DNA of 64,000 nt. Source: Haliea sp. GTDB taxonomy: Bacteria > Pseudomonadota > Gammaproteobacteria > Pseudomonadales > Halieaceae. Below are positions 10,914 through 21,468 of this stretch, piece by piece; the first letter of the stretch is position 1; each line of letters starts with the position of its first letter. Under the pieces are notes generated by a model, which worked only from the letters and a program-made list of their open reading frames with translations, made no database searches and was not told the origin of the DNA. The DNA is taken from assembly GCA_016704305.1 (NCBI GenBank), contig JADJAL010000029.1, forward strand, positions 1-64,000. Direction: 5' to 3'. The translations under genes were made by a program, and so were the position numbers.

Positions 10914-11515
10914 CATACGTGTTTATTGCCCAGCACAAGAAGACCTGGCCTGTTGACCTGATATGTCAACTATTGGGTGTTACTCGCAGCAGTTATTATG
11001 ACTACCTCCGACGAAATCAAGGTAAAACTGATGATCCTTATCATCGGGAACTACTGGAGGCGGTGCGCGAAATCGCCAAGGCAAGCGACAGCAGCTACGG
11101 CAGTCGGCGCATGAAAAAGGCGCTGAATGCGCTAAGTTATCCAGTTAGTCGGCATAAGGCTGGGAAGTTGATGAAAGAAGCAAAGGTGCAGGTGAAGCAC
11201 CGGAAGAAGTACAAAGTCACGACGAACAGCAACCACACGCAACCGGTATTCGACAACGTGCTGGACCGGCAATTTGATGTAGAGCAACCGGACCAGGTGT
11301 ATGTGGGGGATATTACCTACCTCTGGACCCAGGAAGGCTGGCTGTATCTGGCGGTAGTCATTGATCTGTACGCGAGAAAGGTCGTGGGCTGGAGCATGGG
11401 GTCGCGGATGAATGCCCGGCTGGTGACCGATGCACTGATGATGGCTATCTGGCAGAGGTGCCCCAAAGCCGGTTTGATTGTTCACTCGGATCGGGGTTCA
11501 CAATATGCCAGCAAG
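10910..11515 (+). pseudogene. IS3-family OrfB transposase, truncated at its C-terminus
   Basis: The HTH_21-type N-terminus (WPVDLICQLLGVTRSSYYDY) is followed by the rve integrase core: VYVGDITYLWTQEGWLYLAV with the first catalytic Asp, then GLIVHSDRGSQYAS with the second. Homology ends there. The following residues (KAESRLTGLQGNPGP onward to 11734) are unrelated, so the Glu-containing third is missing. Together with OrfA this makes a dead element at about 10566-11515. No terminal repeats could be defined confidently. Confidence 0.8.
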
Positions 11516-11959
11516 GCCGAAAGCCGTTTAACTGGGTTGCAAGGGAATCCTGGACCACGTCACCCGGACCCCAAAAGCAGTATGTGCATTTTTCCACCAG
11601 TCACTCAGTTCCGTAACTGTACCCTGTTGATTTACTCGAAGGGAAGTCAACAATTTGTCGAAAAAAGCTCATTTGAACCCAATCACTTTATACTTCCTCC
11701 TTGTTGGGCCGAATTTACCGCCTGTCAGACTTAACATGAAAGAACCACGTTCAGATATCGGAAGTCATCCCAACTTTTAGCGGAAGAGGCTGCCATGCTG
11801 AAAACAGACAGACTAAATCTCAATTGCAAAGTGATTAGTACAAACGAACGAACCTAAACCGGATGGGGGGAATTCCACCGCAATTGGAATCCATTTTGTT
11901 ATATGCGCCATGCCGCAAGCGCAAACAATGGAAGATCAAACCCATCAGCCACTACCAAA
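11516..11959. other. non-coding scar between IS remnant and argG
   Basis: After transposase homology ends there is about 440 bp with no ORF of coding character. The plus-strand frame continuing from OrfB to 11734 is read-through. The stretch lies downstream of the argG stop (11960, minus strand) and is probably deletion debris left by IS activity. No tRNA or clear terminator was found. Confidence 0.4.
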
Positions 11960-13178
11960 CTACAACGGCGAACGCCCCCTGTTCGCCGCAATCCGCATAC
12001 GCAATGCATTTAGTTTGATAAAACCTTCTGCATCCGCTTGATTATAAGCACCAGCGTCTTCCTCAAATGTCGCGATGTGCTTATCAAACAGACTATCATC
12101 CGACTGGCGGCCCGCGACGATCACATTGCCCTTATAGAGCTTGAGCCGTACTTTGCCGTTGACTACAGCCTGTGAGTGGTCAATAGCCGTTTGCAGCATC
12201 CTGCGCTCTGGCGACCACCAATAGCCGTTGTAGATCAACGGCGTAGCGCGGCATCAATTCGTCCTTCAGGTGAGCTACTTCCCTATCCAGCGTCAACGAC
12301 TCAATCGCGCGATGGGCCTTCAACAATATGGTGCCACCCGGCGTCTCATAACAGCCTCGGGATTTCATGCCCACATAGCGGTTCTCAACGATATCGTCAC
12401 GACCCACACCATTGGCACCACCCACCTTGTTCAAGTACTCCAACAATGTCGCTGGTGACATTGCCTCGCCATTGACAGCAATCGGATCACCGCCACGAAA
12501 TTCCAGCTCGATATAGGTCGCTGAGTCCGGCGCGGCCTCCGGGCTCACACTCCAGCGCCACATATCTTCCTCTGGCTCAAGCCAGGGATTCTCCAACTGG
12601 TCGCCCTCGTAGGAGATATGCAACAGGTTGGCATCCATGGAGTACGGCGATTTCTTTTGCGCTTTGGCAAAATCCACTGGAATATCGTGGGTCTTGCAGT
12701 AGGCCATCAGGGATTCACGCGAGCTCAGCTCCCATTCGCGCCACGGTGCAATCACACGAATACCAGGTTTCAGCGCGTAGGCACCCAACTCGAAACGCAC
12801 CTGGTCGTTGCCCTTGCCGGTGGCACCGTGGGAAATCGCATCGGCACCAGTTTGATTGGCGATCTCAATAAGCCGCTTTGCAATCAACGGACGCGCGATG
12901 GACGTGCCCAGCAAATACTCGCCTTCGTAGATGGTGTTCGCGCGAAACATCGGGAAGACGAAATCGCGCACGAATTCCTCGCGCAGGTCGTCAATGAAGA
13001 TTTCCTTCACGCCCATAGCCTGGGCCTTGGCGCGCGCCGGCTCGAGTTCCTCTCCCTGGCCGATATCGGCGGTAAAAGTCACCACCTCGCAGCGGTAGTT
13101 GTCCTGCAACCATCGCACAATCACCGATGTGTCCAGACCACCCGAGTAAGCCAGTACTACTTTGTTTATATCCGACAT
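11960..13178 (-). CDS. argG: argininosuccinate synthase (one frameshift)
   Basis: This cytoplasmic enzyme joins citrulline and aspartate with ATP in arginine synthesis. The N-terminal PP-loop ATPase motif VVLAYSGGLDTSVIVRWLQ and the motifs ADAISHGATGKGNDQVRFE and SPYSMDANLLHISYEG are diagnostic. The main frame runs 13178-12180. One frameshift at about 12240 leads into YNGYWWSPERRMLQTAI and the C-terminus ending at 11960, giving about 405 aa, the normal family length. An essential biosynthetic gene with a single indel suggests a sequence error. It is divergent from pyrC. Confidence 0.92.
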
Positions 13179-13311
13179 CCCATGCTCCGCAAATGAGTGC
13201 TGAAAAAGGCCAGCATTCTAACGCTGGGGGGATACAATTCCCAGTCCGTATTCCCGCACTGAGGGCTTTACTGTAGCATTCAATCCTGAATTTCTCCCTG
13301 AAAGGATCCTC

Positions 13312-14364
13312 GTGATCGAACTGACGATTACCCGCCCCGATGACTGGCACGTACACCTGCGCGACGGCGCTGCACTGCAACACACCTGCGCTGACCTGGC
13401 TCGCTATTTCGGTCGCGCGATCGTCATGCCTAACCTCTCGCCGCCCGCAGCAACAGTCGCTCAGGCGCTCGCCTATCGCGCGCGTATTCTGGATGCCATG
13501 CGCGCTCTGCGGCGTCAATTTGAGCCATTGATGACGCTATACCTGACGGACCAGACCGACGCCGCCGAGATTCGTCTCGCTGCCGCGACCGAAGGCGTGC
13601 ATGCCGTGAAGCTTTATCCCGCGGGAGCTACCACCAACTCAGCCGCTGGCGTCAACGCTCTGGAAAAGCTGTATCCCACCCTGGCAGCCATGGAAGAGTC
13701 AGACTTGCCGCTGCTTATCCATGGCGAGGTCACCGATCCCGAGATAGATATTTTCGACCGCGAGAAGGTGTTCATCGATCGCCACCTCGCACCCATCACA
13801 GCCCGTTTCCCCGGGCTACGCGTGGTGCTGGAACACATAACTACCTCGGACGCGGTACAGTTCGTCAGCGACGCCAGTGCTACAGTGGCTGCGACAATTA
13901 CGCCCCACCACCTCCTGCTCAATCGCAATGACATGCTGGTCGGCGGCATTCGCCCGCACTACTACTGCCTACCTGTGCTCAAGCGCAACAGCCACCAGCA
14001 GGCTCTGCAGGCGGCGGCGATTTCGGGCAATCGCAAATTTTTCCTGGGCTCGGATTCGGCGCCGCACCATACCGCCAGCAAGGAAGCCAGCTGTGGCTGC
14101 GCCGGCGTGTACTCGGCTTACGCGACGCTGGAACTGTACGCCGAAGTTTTTGAGCAGTTGCAGGCATTGGACAAACTGGAAGGCTTTGCGGCGCATTTCG
14201 GTCCCGACTTTTACCAACTGCCGCGCAATGCGGACACCGTCACATTGCGCAAACAGAGCTGGGAGGTGCCGGCACAACTGCCCTTGGGTAGGGACACACT
14301 CACTCCGCTGCGTGCTTCACAGGCTGTGGCCTGGCGGGTTATCCAAGGCGGAGCGAACACTTGA
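13312..14364 (+). CDS. pyrC: dihydroorotase
   Basis: The 350-aa enzyme is a class II (E. coli PyrC-like) dihydroorotase of pyrimidine synthesis. TRPDDWHVHLRDG supplies the HxH metal ligands, and GVHAVKLYPAGATTNS carries the carboxylated Lys. LLIHGEVTDPEIDIFDRE, VLEHITTSDAVQFV and FLGSDSAPHHTASKE carry the further His and Asp ligands. The start is GTG at 13312 behind AAGGATCCTC. The stop overlaps the TTG start of rnt, so the two are translationally coupled, as in Pseudomonas. Confidence 0.95.
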   Translation: MIELTITRPDDWHVHLRDGAALQHTCADLARYFGRAIVMPNLSPPAATVAQALAYRARILDAMRALRRQFEPLMTLYLTDQTDAAEIRLAAATEGVHAVKLYPAGATTNSAAGVNALEKLYPTLAAMEESDLPLLIHGEVTDPEIDIFDREKVFIDRHLAPITARFPGLRVVLEHITTSDAVQFVSDASATVAATITPHHLLLNRNDMLVGGIRPHYYCLPVLKRNSHQQALQAAAISGNRKFFLGSDSAPHHTASKEASCGCAGVYSAYATLELYAEVFEQLQALDKLEGFAAHFGPDFYQLPRNADTVTLRKQSWEVPAQLPLGRDTLTPLRASQAVAWRVIQGGANT

Positions 14365-14996
14365 GACTAGTCAACAAGCACCACATCAGCGAACGATTCC
14401 GCGGCTTCCTGCCGGTGGTGGTCGATGTGGAAACGGGTGGATTCATTGCGCGCACGGACGCGATCCTGGAAATGGCCGCGACGACCTTGCGCATGGACGA
14501 AGACGGGCTGCTGGCCGTGCATCGCACATATGATTTCCATGTACAACCGTTTGCGGGTGCGAACATCGAGCAATCGGCGCTGGATTTCACCGGCATAGAT
14601 CCCTATCACCCGTTTCGCCAGGCTGTGCCCGAGGAGGAGGCGCTGGAGGAATTGTTCAATGTGGTGCGCAAGGAAGTGCGCGACCTGAAATGTACTCGTG
14701 CGATCCTGGTCGGACACAACGCGCACTTCGACGCCGGTTTTATCAACGCCGCAGCGGAGCGCTGCAGTATCAAGCGCAATCCATTCCACCCGTTTTCATT
14801 TTTCGACACAGCCACCCTGTCCGGCCTCGCGTACGGACAGACCGTACTTGCTAAAGCCTGTGCGGAAGCGGGAATATCCTTTGACAACACCTCAGCGCAC
14901 TCCGCCGCGTACGATGCCGAACGCACTGCGGAACTATTCTGTGACATCGTGAATCGCTGGAAGGAATCGGGCGGCTGGGTGCCTGATTTCGGCTGA
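14361..14996 (+). CDS. rnt: ribonuclease T
   Basis: The 211-aa DEDDh exonuclease trims tRNA and other stable RNA 3' ends. The exonuclease motifs are visible: PVVVDVETGGFIARTDAILE (ExoI, DxE), VGHNAHFDAGFINAA (ExoII) and HSAAYDAERTAELF (ExoIII, HxxxxD). The TTG start at 14361 overlaps the pyrC stop codon. The length is normal. Confidence 0.93.
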   Translation: MRLVNKHHISERFRGFLPVVVDVETGGFIARTDAILEMAATTLRMDEDGLLAVHRTYDFHVQPFAGANIEQSALDFTGIDPYHPFRQAVPEEEALEELFNVVRKEVRDLKCTRAILVGHNAHFDAGFINAAAERCSIKRNPFHPFSFFDTATLSGLAYGQTVLAKACAEAGISFDNTSAHSAAYDAERTAELFCDIVNRWKESGGWVPDFG

Positions 14997-15009
14997 GTCC
15001 CTGCCCAGG

Positions 15010-15606
15010 TTAGTCCTCGCCGCTCAACTTGTTCAACAGAGCTTGCAGATTAGCCATCAATTCGTGGATGCTGTCTATACCCAGCAACTGATACTTCAAC
15101 GCTTCGTCAAGCGGCAGTAACTGTATCAACGTATAAGCGACCTGCCAGGCGTCATTGTAATCCACGCGCAGTTTCATGCGCTCCACATGCGGATGCGTTT
15201 CAAGGCTGCGCAATACGTTAAGTAGAGACAGCCAGGTTTCGGACATTGGTGCCGGCCCAATCGGCTCTTGCAACTCGACCCGTCCAACGATCAAGCCGCT
15301 ACTGCGCGTTTGCGTCTCGAACAATTCAAAGCGCTCGCCACCCGCAATAGTGATGCCGAGAAGTCCGTTGGGGAGTTGGTCCCAGTCGACGATACGAGCG
15401 CAGGTGCCGTAATCGCCCAACTCCGGTGCCGCCCGGCCGCGCTGCACGACTTCCGCGCCACGACGAATCCACACCACTCCGAAGGGGCTGTTGGATTTAA
15501 CGCAATCGCGTACCAGATCAAGGTAGCGCGATTCAAATATTTTTAGCGGCACGCGGCCGAAGGGCAGGAGTACGCAGGATAGCGGAAACAGCGGCAATTC
15601 GCTCAT
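15010..15606 (-). CDS. LON substrate-binding-domain protein
   Basis: The 198-residue protein consists of the N-terminal (substrate-binding) domain of Lon without ATPase or protease parts: LPLFPLSCVLLPFGRVPLKI, FESRYLDLVRDC, then CARIVDWDQLPNGLLGITI. Stand-alone LON-domain proteins of this size are common in proteobacteria, and their role is not well known. It follows the YkgJ-like gene by about 50 bp and may belong to the mpl-MMPL-YkgJ transcription unit. Confidence 0.8.
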   Translation of the reverse strand: MSELPLFPLSCVLLPFGRVPLKIFESRYLDLVRDCVKSNSPFGVVWIRRGAEVVQRGRAAPELGDYGTCARIVDWDQLPNGLLGITIAGGERFELFETQTRSSGLIVGRVELQEPIGPAPMSETWLSLLNVLRSLETHPHVERMKLRVDYNDAWQVAYTLIQLLPLDEALKYQLLGIDSIHELMANLQALLNKLSGED

Positions 15607-15656
15607 GCAGCTCCCTCAGAAGATTCTTTCAAACTGTTCACGCATACGGACCGTCA

Positions 15657-15938
15657 CTACGCTCCAGAGCGAACAATGGTGTCCGGCGCACTTTGCAATT
15701 CGAGTTGCGCCAGGCGCATCAGCGCCTCCTCTCGAGTGTTGCCGCAGTATTCTGCTTCGGGCATAAAGGCCTGGCACACGGCAGGGCGTCGCGTGTCGCC
15801 GTGCAACGTGCAACGCATTGCGGAGCTGAGATGCGCGCAGGTTACGCCTGCAGGCTTCCCTGTGGGCATACCGTAAAACGGCCGATGAATTGAAATGGCG
15901 ATGCAACAGGCGCCACAATCGCTGCGGCACTGCATCAA
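15657..15938 (-). CDS. YkgJ-family cysteine-cluster protein
   Basis: The small 93-aa protein has the CxxxCGACC-type cluster at its start (MQCRSDCGACCIAISI), then TCAHLSSAMRCTLHGD and RPAVCQAFMPEAEYCG. This Cys pattern defines the YkgJ/zinc- or iron-chelating domain family (UPF0153-like). It lies 16 bp downstream of the MMPL gene. The biochemical role is unknown; metal binding is inferred from the Cys pattern. Confidence 0.82.
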   Translation of the reverse strand: MMQCRSDCGACCIAISIHRPFYGMPTGKPAGVTCAHLSSAMRCTLHGDTRRPAVCQAFMPEAEYCGNTREEALMRLAQLELQSAPDTIVRSGA

Positions 15939-15954
15939 GCGTTATAGCAGCGCA

Positions 15955-18508
15955 TCATTGCGCGCCCTCAGCACCGAGTGGCTTCAGCACGATGATCAAT
16001 CGCGGTAGTAACAGTAGCGCGCCCAATACCGCTGCCACCATCGCCAGCACCGTGAGCAGGCCAAAATATATACTGGGAGTAAAGTTGGACAGGGTCAGCG
16101 TGGCAAAGCCAATGACCACAGTAAGTGTCGTGTAATACATAGCCCTACCAATACTTCGGTGGCAGCGGTACATGGTGGCACGGTAGTTGCGATCCTGCGG
16201 AAACTCCGCGATGAAACGATGCACATAGTGGATGCAGTCATCGACGCCGATCCCGACCACTATCGCCGCGATGGTGATAGTCATAATGTCGAGCGGTATC
16301 CCGGCCAGCCCCATCAGACCCAGTACGATGCCGGCCGCAAGTACATTCGGTGCCAGTGTAATCAACGCAAGCGAAAGTGAGCGGAACAGCAGCAGGAACA
16401 TCACCAAAATAGCAGCAAACACCGCGCCAATGGTCAGAATCTGCGAGCGAAACAGGCTTTGCAACACATTGTTGTACAGGACCAGCATGCCCGTGAACTG
16501 CACCCGCTCCGGAGCGAGGCCCAGCGATTCCTCCAGTTGCAAGCGCACACTGCGCAGAAACTCATCACGACGCAGTTCCTTGCTGGTTTCCTTCACCCGC
16601 ACCGTAAGCCTCGCCTGCTGGGTATTGTCCGAGTAATAGGGCGAGACCATCAGCTTCTTCATATCCTCGGGAAAGCTCTTCTGCACGATGGCCAGCTCCA
16701 CGCCGCCGATATCCTCACCCATCAGATTTTTCACCACGGAAAATACCGTGGACAGAGACAGCACCTTGCCGGTCTCTGGCAGCGAATCGACATAGCTGTG
16801 AATCCTGTCGATTTCACGCATGCCCGCGAGGCTGAACCAGTAGCTCGGTTTGAAGCCGTCATCCTGGGTGGCGAAGCCCTCGTCGCTGTCAAACTCATCA
16901 TCCCAATCATCGCCCGCAAATTCGTCATCCGCCGCCACTGCTTTGGCAGCGGAAGTCGGAACACTTTCGAGCCCGGGCAGCGGTGAGTCATCAGCCGGTG
17001 GCGTGATAACGATGTCGAGCGGAATGGTACCGCCCAGCTTGGTGTCGAGCAGTTGCATGCCCTGGTAGATTTCGGTCGACTGACTGAAATAGTCAATGAA
17101 GCGGTTTTCCACTTCGAGACGACTGATCCCCACGATGGTAAGAATGACCAGCAGTGCGGTGACTGTGAGAATACTGCCGCCGTGATTGTCTGTAATGCGG
17201 GCGAAATAGTCCGTGAGTGCGGGTTCGCTACCGGTGGCGATGCGCCACGCCTTTCGGCCAGATCAACATCAGACAGGGCACAACAATAAAGGAGGTCAAT
17301 AGGCCGATGCAAATACCGACCGTCATCATCCAGCCAAAATCAATCACGGGCTGAATTCCAGACACCACCAGGGACATGAACGCAACGATGGTAGTGGCGC
17401 TGGTATAGAAGCAGGGAACCACCATAAGCCCCATACTCTGCAACACGAGCTCGTGCAATTCTCCCTCCGGATACTGCGCATGAAGCTCGCGGTAGCGCAC
17501 GATCAGGTGGATCACTATCGACAGAGTAATAATCAGCAACACCGCAACGAAATTGGATGAGATCACGGTCATGCGCCAGTCGAGCGCACCCAGGATACCC
17601 AACATAATGGTGACGGTAACAACACAGGTCACCAGCGGAATAATCACCCAGCACAGGCGACGGAAAATAATAGCCAGTATCACCATCATGATGCCGAGGA
17701 TTGAGCTGCCAAACACCACCAGATCGCTGGCAACGTAGCTGACCATGTCGGCGGTAATCATGGGTACACCGCCGACAAACAGCCGTGCATCGCCGCGATA
17801 CCGCTCGGCAATGGCACGCACATGCTCTACCAATTGTTCGTCGCGCGCCAGCACGATGGCCGACTGCGCCTTGAATGCGGCCTCAACGGCCGCCAGTTGC
17901 TCCGCTTCCATCGCAGACAACGTCTCATTATTGCGTTTGCTGCGCAGGGCTTCTCGCTCTTCGAGCAATTCGAAATAGCGTTCATCGCGCAGAAGGTTGA
18001 TCTGCACGGCGCTGACCTCGCCATCGCGACTGACCAGCAGGTCCGCATAAATCGGACTGGTGGTAAATTCGCGCATCACCATCTCAAGATCGAGGCCGGG
18101 CGTCTCCACTGTGGGCAGGGGATCGCTGGACGTCATGTCTGACAAGGTCACCGGCGGACTCTGCAGCAGCGGCACATCCAGGATTGTTACCACGGACGAC
18201 ACACCGTCCAGCACTCGCAATTCCTCGGCCATCGCTTGCAAGGGCTGCAGGGACTGCGGCGACAGCATTGGCGCATTGGGCTGCCAGGTGATCAGCAGGA
18301 AATCTTCGGTGGCGTACTCGCTGGTAACCTGCCGGTAAAACTCCAGCGAGGGATCACCCTGCAGCATCAGTGAATCCGCCGATGCATCCAGTTTTATCTT
18401 GCCCAGCTGCGTCGCCATCGCGGCGGTCAGCAGTGCCACCAGCAACAGGGTCAGCCACGGGCGGCGCAGCACGAGCGCATCGTAAAAAGACAACCACGGT
18501 GAACTCAT
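15955..18508 (-). CDS. RND/MMPL-family exporter (one frameshift)
   Basis: The protein is about 850 aa. It has an N-terminal helix (RPWLTLLLVALLTAAMA), a large periplasmic loop, then a five-to-six-helix sterol-sensing-like bundle (SILGIMMVILAIIFRRLCWV; FVAVLLIITLSIVIHLIVRY). The arrangement repeats after about residue 425 (AAILVMFLLLFRSLSLALI; TITIAAIVVGIGVDDCIHYV). This duplicated layout is that of RND/MMPL transporters for lipids or hydrophobic compounds. One frameshift near 17230 joins 18508-17228 to 17133-15955 through an in-between sequence that reads TDNHGGSILTVTALLVILTI. Its start overlaps the mpl stop by 4 bases. The substrate is unknown. Confidence 0.85.
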
Positions 18509-19888
18509 ACGGACGATGCTTCCTGCAATTGCTTCAGTAGTTTCTGGTGGATGCCACCAAAGCCGCCGTTGCTCATTATCACGACCTGGTCACCTGGACG
18601 CACTTCCGCGACAACCTGCGACACCAGAACATCGATATCATCCGCTACAGCCGCCGGTACCGGACTGTTCGCTACGACAGACTCCAGCGACCTGTTCATG
18701 CCAGCAGGCTGGAACCAGTAAATTCGGTCAGCCGCCGCCGTGGCTGCCGTCAACTGCCCGCGGTGCTCCCCCAGGCGCATGGTATTGGAGCGAGGCTCCA
18801 CAAGCGCAATGACACGTCCACTACCGGCGCGTGCACGCAACCCCTGCAGCGTGGTCGCAATGGCCGTGGGATGATGCGCGAAATCGTCGTAAACCGCGAC
18901 ACCGCCGGGGCTTCCGAGCAGCTCGAGCCTGCGTTTCACTCCCTGAAACCCAGTCATTGCGGCGGCGGAGATCTCCGTTGCTACACCCACATGACGCGCT
19001 GCCGCCAGCGCCGTCAGCGCATTCTCAACATTGTGCTGCCCGCAGTGCGACCAGTTCACTTCCAGGGCAGCGCCATCGCGCGACAGTACGCGAAACGCTG
19101 AGCCGTCATCTGCCAACAATTGCGCGCGCCACTCCGGCACCACAATCAGCGCCGATACCGAACGAAGTGCGCGGAGTCCAGCAACCCATCGCCAGGGTTT
19201 CATCGATCGCCGGAACGCCGTGTCGATGCACGATCAATCCCTCTCCCGGCACACAGCGCACCAGGTGGTGGAATTGTCGCTGTATCGCAGCGAGGTCGGG
19301 AAAGATATCGGCGTGGTCAAATTCCAGGTTATTGATCGCCAGCGTGCGCGGACGGTAGTGCACAAACTTGGAACGCTTGTCGAAAAAGGCCGTGTCGTAC
19401 TCATCGGCTTCCACCACAAAGAAATCGGAGCCGCCGCAACGCGCCGAGACACCAAAATTGCCGGGCACACCGCCGATCAGGAAGCCGGGCGACATGCTGG
19501 CGTGCTCCAGAATCCAGGCCAGCATGCTGCTGGTGGTGGTCTTGCCATGGGTGCCAGCCACCGCCAGTACCCATTTGTCCTTCAGCACGTGCTCCGCCAG
19601 CCACTGCGGGCCGGAGGTGTAAGGTAATCCACTGTTTAACAGGTACTCCACCAGAGGGTTGCCACGCGTCATCGCGTTGCCGACCACCACGCAGTCCGGT
19701 TGCGGTTGCAAATGCTCCGGCAGATAGCCTTCCATCAGGTCGATGCCGGCTGCACGCAGTTGTGTGCTCATCGGAGGATACACGCTGGCATCCGAACCGG
19801 TCACCCGGTAGCCCAGTTCCCTGGCCAGCAGTGCAATACCGCCCATGAAGGTACCGCAGATACCGAGAATATGTATGTGGCCTTTCAA
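18505..19888 (-). CDS. mpl: UDP-MurNAc:L-Ala-gamma-D-Glu-meso-DAP ligase (one frameshift)
   Basis: This Mur-ligase family enzyme recycles the cell-wall tripeptide onto UDP-MurNAc. The N-terminus HIHILGICGTFMGGIALLAR is the Mpl signature, and VLAVAGTHGKTTTSSMLAWI is the P-loop. AVYDDFAHHPTAIATTLQGL and ALVEPRSNTMRLGEH mark the middle and C-terminal domains. One frameshift near 19170 splits it into two frames of about 260 and 220 aa; the total of about 460 aa is normal. It is divergent from the phosphofructokinase gene. Confidence 0.93.
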
Positions 19889-20072
19889 CGACCCCTCCTT
19901 TTAAGACCGCGCATAGTAGCATGGGTGTGACGAGTACCACAGTCAGGGGTCACAAAACGGCCGCCGTAGTCCACAAGGCGCGTCAATTGCCGTATGATCG
20001 CGTCACTAAATCAGCCTCTAATTTAATAACGCGGGCCGCGGATTGCGCCCGTCATCAGGAACAGACCCGCAC

Positions 20073-21336
20073 ATGCCAGTCAAAAATGCCTTCTATGCCC
20101 AGTCCGGCGGTGTTACCGCGGTCATCAATGCCTCCGCCTGCGGCGTTATAGAAACCGCCAGAAAGCATCGCAATCAGATCGGCAAAGTCTACGCGGGACG
20201 CAACGGTATCATCGGTGCGCTGCGTGAGGATCTCATCGATACCAGCAAGGAGAGTACCGCAGCGATTCGGGCACTGCTGACCACGCCCGCCGGAGCCTTC
20301 GGCTCCTGTCGCCACAAACTGAAAGGCCTGGAGGAAAGCCGCGCAGAGTACGAACGCCTGATCGAGGTCTTCAGGGCGCACAATATCGGCTTCTTTTTCT
20401 ACAACGGCGGCGGCGACTCGGCTGACACCTGCCTCAAGGTATCGCAGTTAAGCCAGACCATGGGCTACCCACTGCAGGCTATCCACGTACCCAAAACCAT
20501 CGACAACGACCTGCCCCTGACAGACAACTGTCCGGGATTCGGCTCGGTCGCCAAATACATCGCCATCTCGACCCGGGAGGCGGCGATGGATGTCGCTTCC
20601 ATGTGCGAGACCTCCACCAAGGTGTTCATACTGGAGGTGATGGGTCGCCATGCAGGCTGGATCGCGGCTGCCAGTGGCCTGGCCGCCGAGCAGGAAGGCG
20701 ACGCCCCGCACATCATCCTGTTCCCGGAAATCGCGTTTGACCGCGACAAGTTCATGGTGCGAGTGCAGCGCACGGTCAAGCGCCACGGCTACTGCGTGAT
20801 CGTCGCCTCCGAGGGCGCACAATACGCTGACGGGCGGTTCCTGGCCGGAGTCCGGGCTCAAGGATGCCTTCGGCCACAGCCAGTTGGGCGGCCTCGCGCC
20901 ACAATTGGCACAGATGATCAAAGCGGAACTCGGCTACAAATATCACTGGGCGGTTGCTGACTACCTGCAGCGCTCCGCCCGCCACATCGCCTCGCAGACC
21001 GACGTCGACCAGGCCTATGCCCTGGGTGAAGCGGCGGTGCAGTTTGCGCTGCGCGGCGACAACGCGGTGATGCCCTGCATCGTGCGCGGCAAGGGCAAGC
21101 GCTACACATGGACTATCGGCGAAGCGGCACTGGAAGATGTCGCCAACCGCGAGAAAAAAATGCCACGCAATTACATCACGCGCGATGGTTTCGGCATTAC
21201 CACCGCGGCTCGCGAATATTTGGCGCCACTGATCGCTGGCGAAGCCTACCCCCGCTATAAAAATGGCATGCCAGAATATGTGCGACTGAAAAATCTGTCG
21301 GTGCCACGCAAGCTGAAGACGCGCTTCAAGGTGTAA
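20073..21336 (+). CDS. pfp: 6-phosphofructokinase, PPi-dependent type (one frameshift)
   Basis: The start is MPVKNAFYAQSGGVTAVINA at 20073. Substrate motifs are FFFYNGGGDSADTCLKVSQL and HVPKTIDNDLPLTDNCPGFG. The Asp in GGGDS and the Lys of PKTIDND are the residues that mark pyrophosphate-using rather than ATP-using enzymes. EVMGRHAGWIAAASG follows. One frameshift near 20850 leads from YADGRFLA into KDAFGHSQLGGLAPQLAQM and the C-terminus ending at 21336; the total of about 420 aa is normal. The enzyme interconverts fructose-6-P and fructose-1,6-bisP reversibly with PPi. A pyrophosphatase gene follows directly. Confidence 0.9.
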
Positions 21337-21385
21337 TTTCATGCCCTGTAAAAAGGCGGAATTTTGCCCGATTCCGGCAAGATTT

Positions 21386-21403
21386 TACCTATCGTTATAG
21401 GTA
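21386..21403. promoter_or_regulatory. inverted repeat upstream of ppa
   Basis: TACCTAT-CGTT-ATAGGTA is a perfect 7-bp inverted repeat 66 bp upstream of the ppa start. There is no U-run, so an operator or a small RNA hairpin is more likely than a terminator. The binding protein is unknown. Confidence 0.4.
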
Positions 21404-21468
21404 CAATTCCGGCCGTCTGGATACCGCAACCCATTTCCCTATAACTCCCATGACTTCGAGGACAATCC

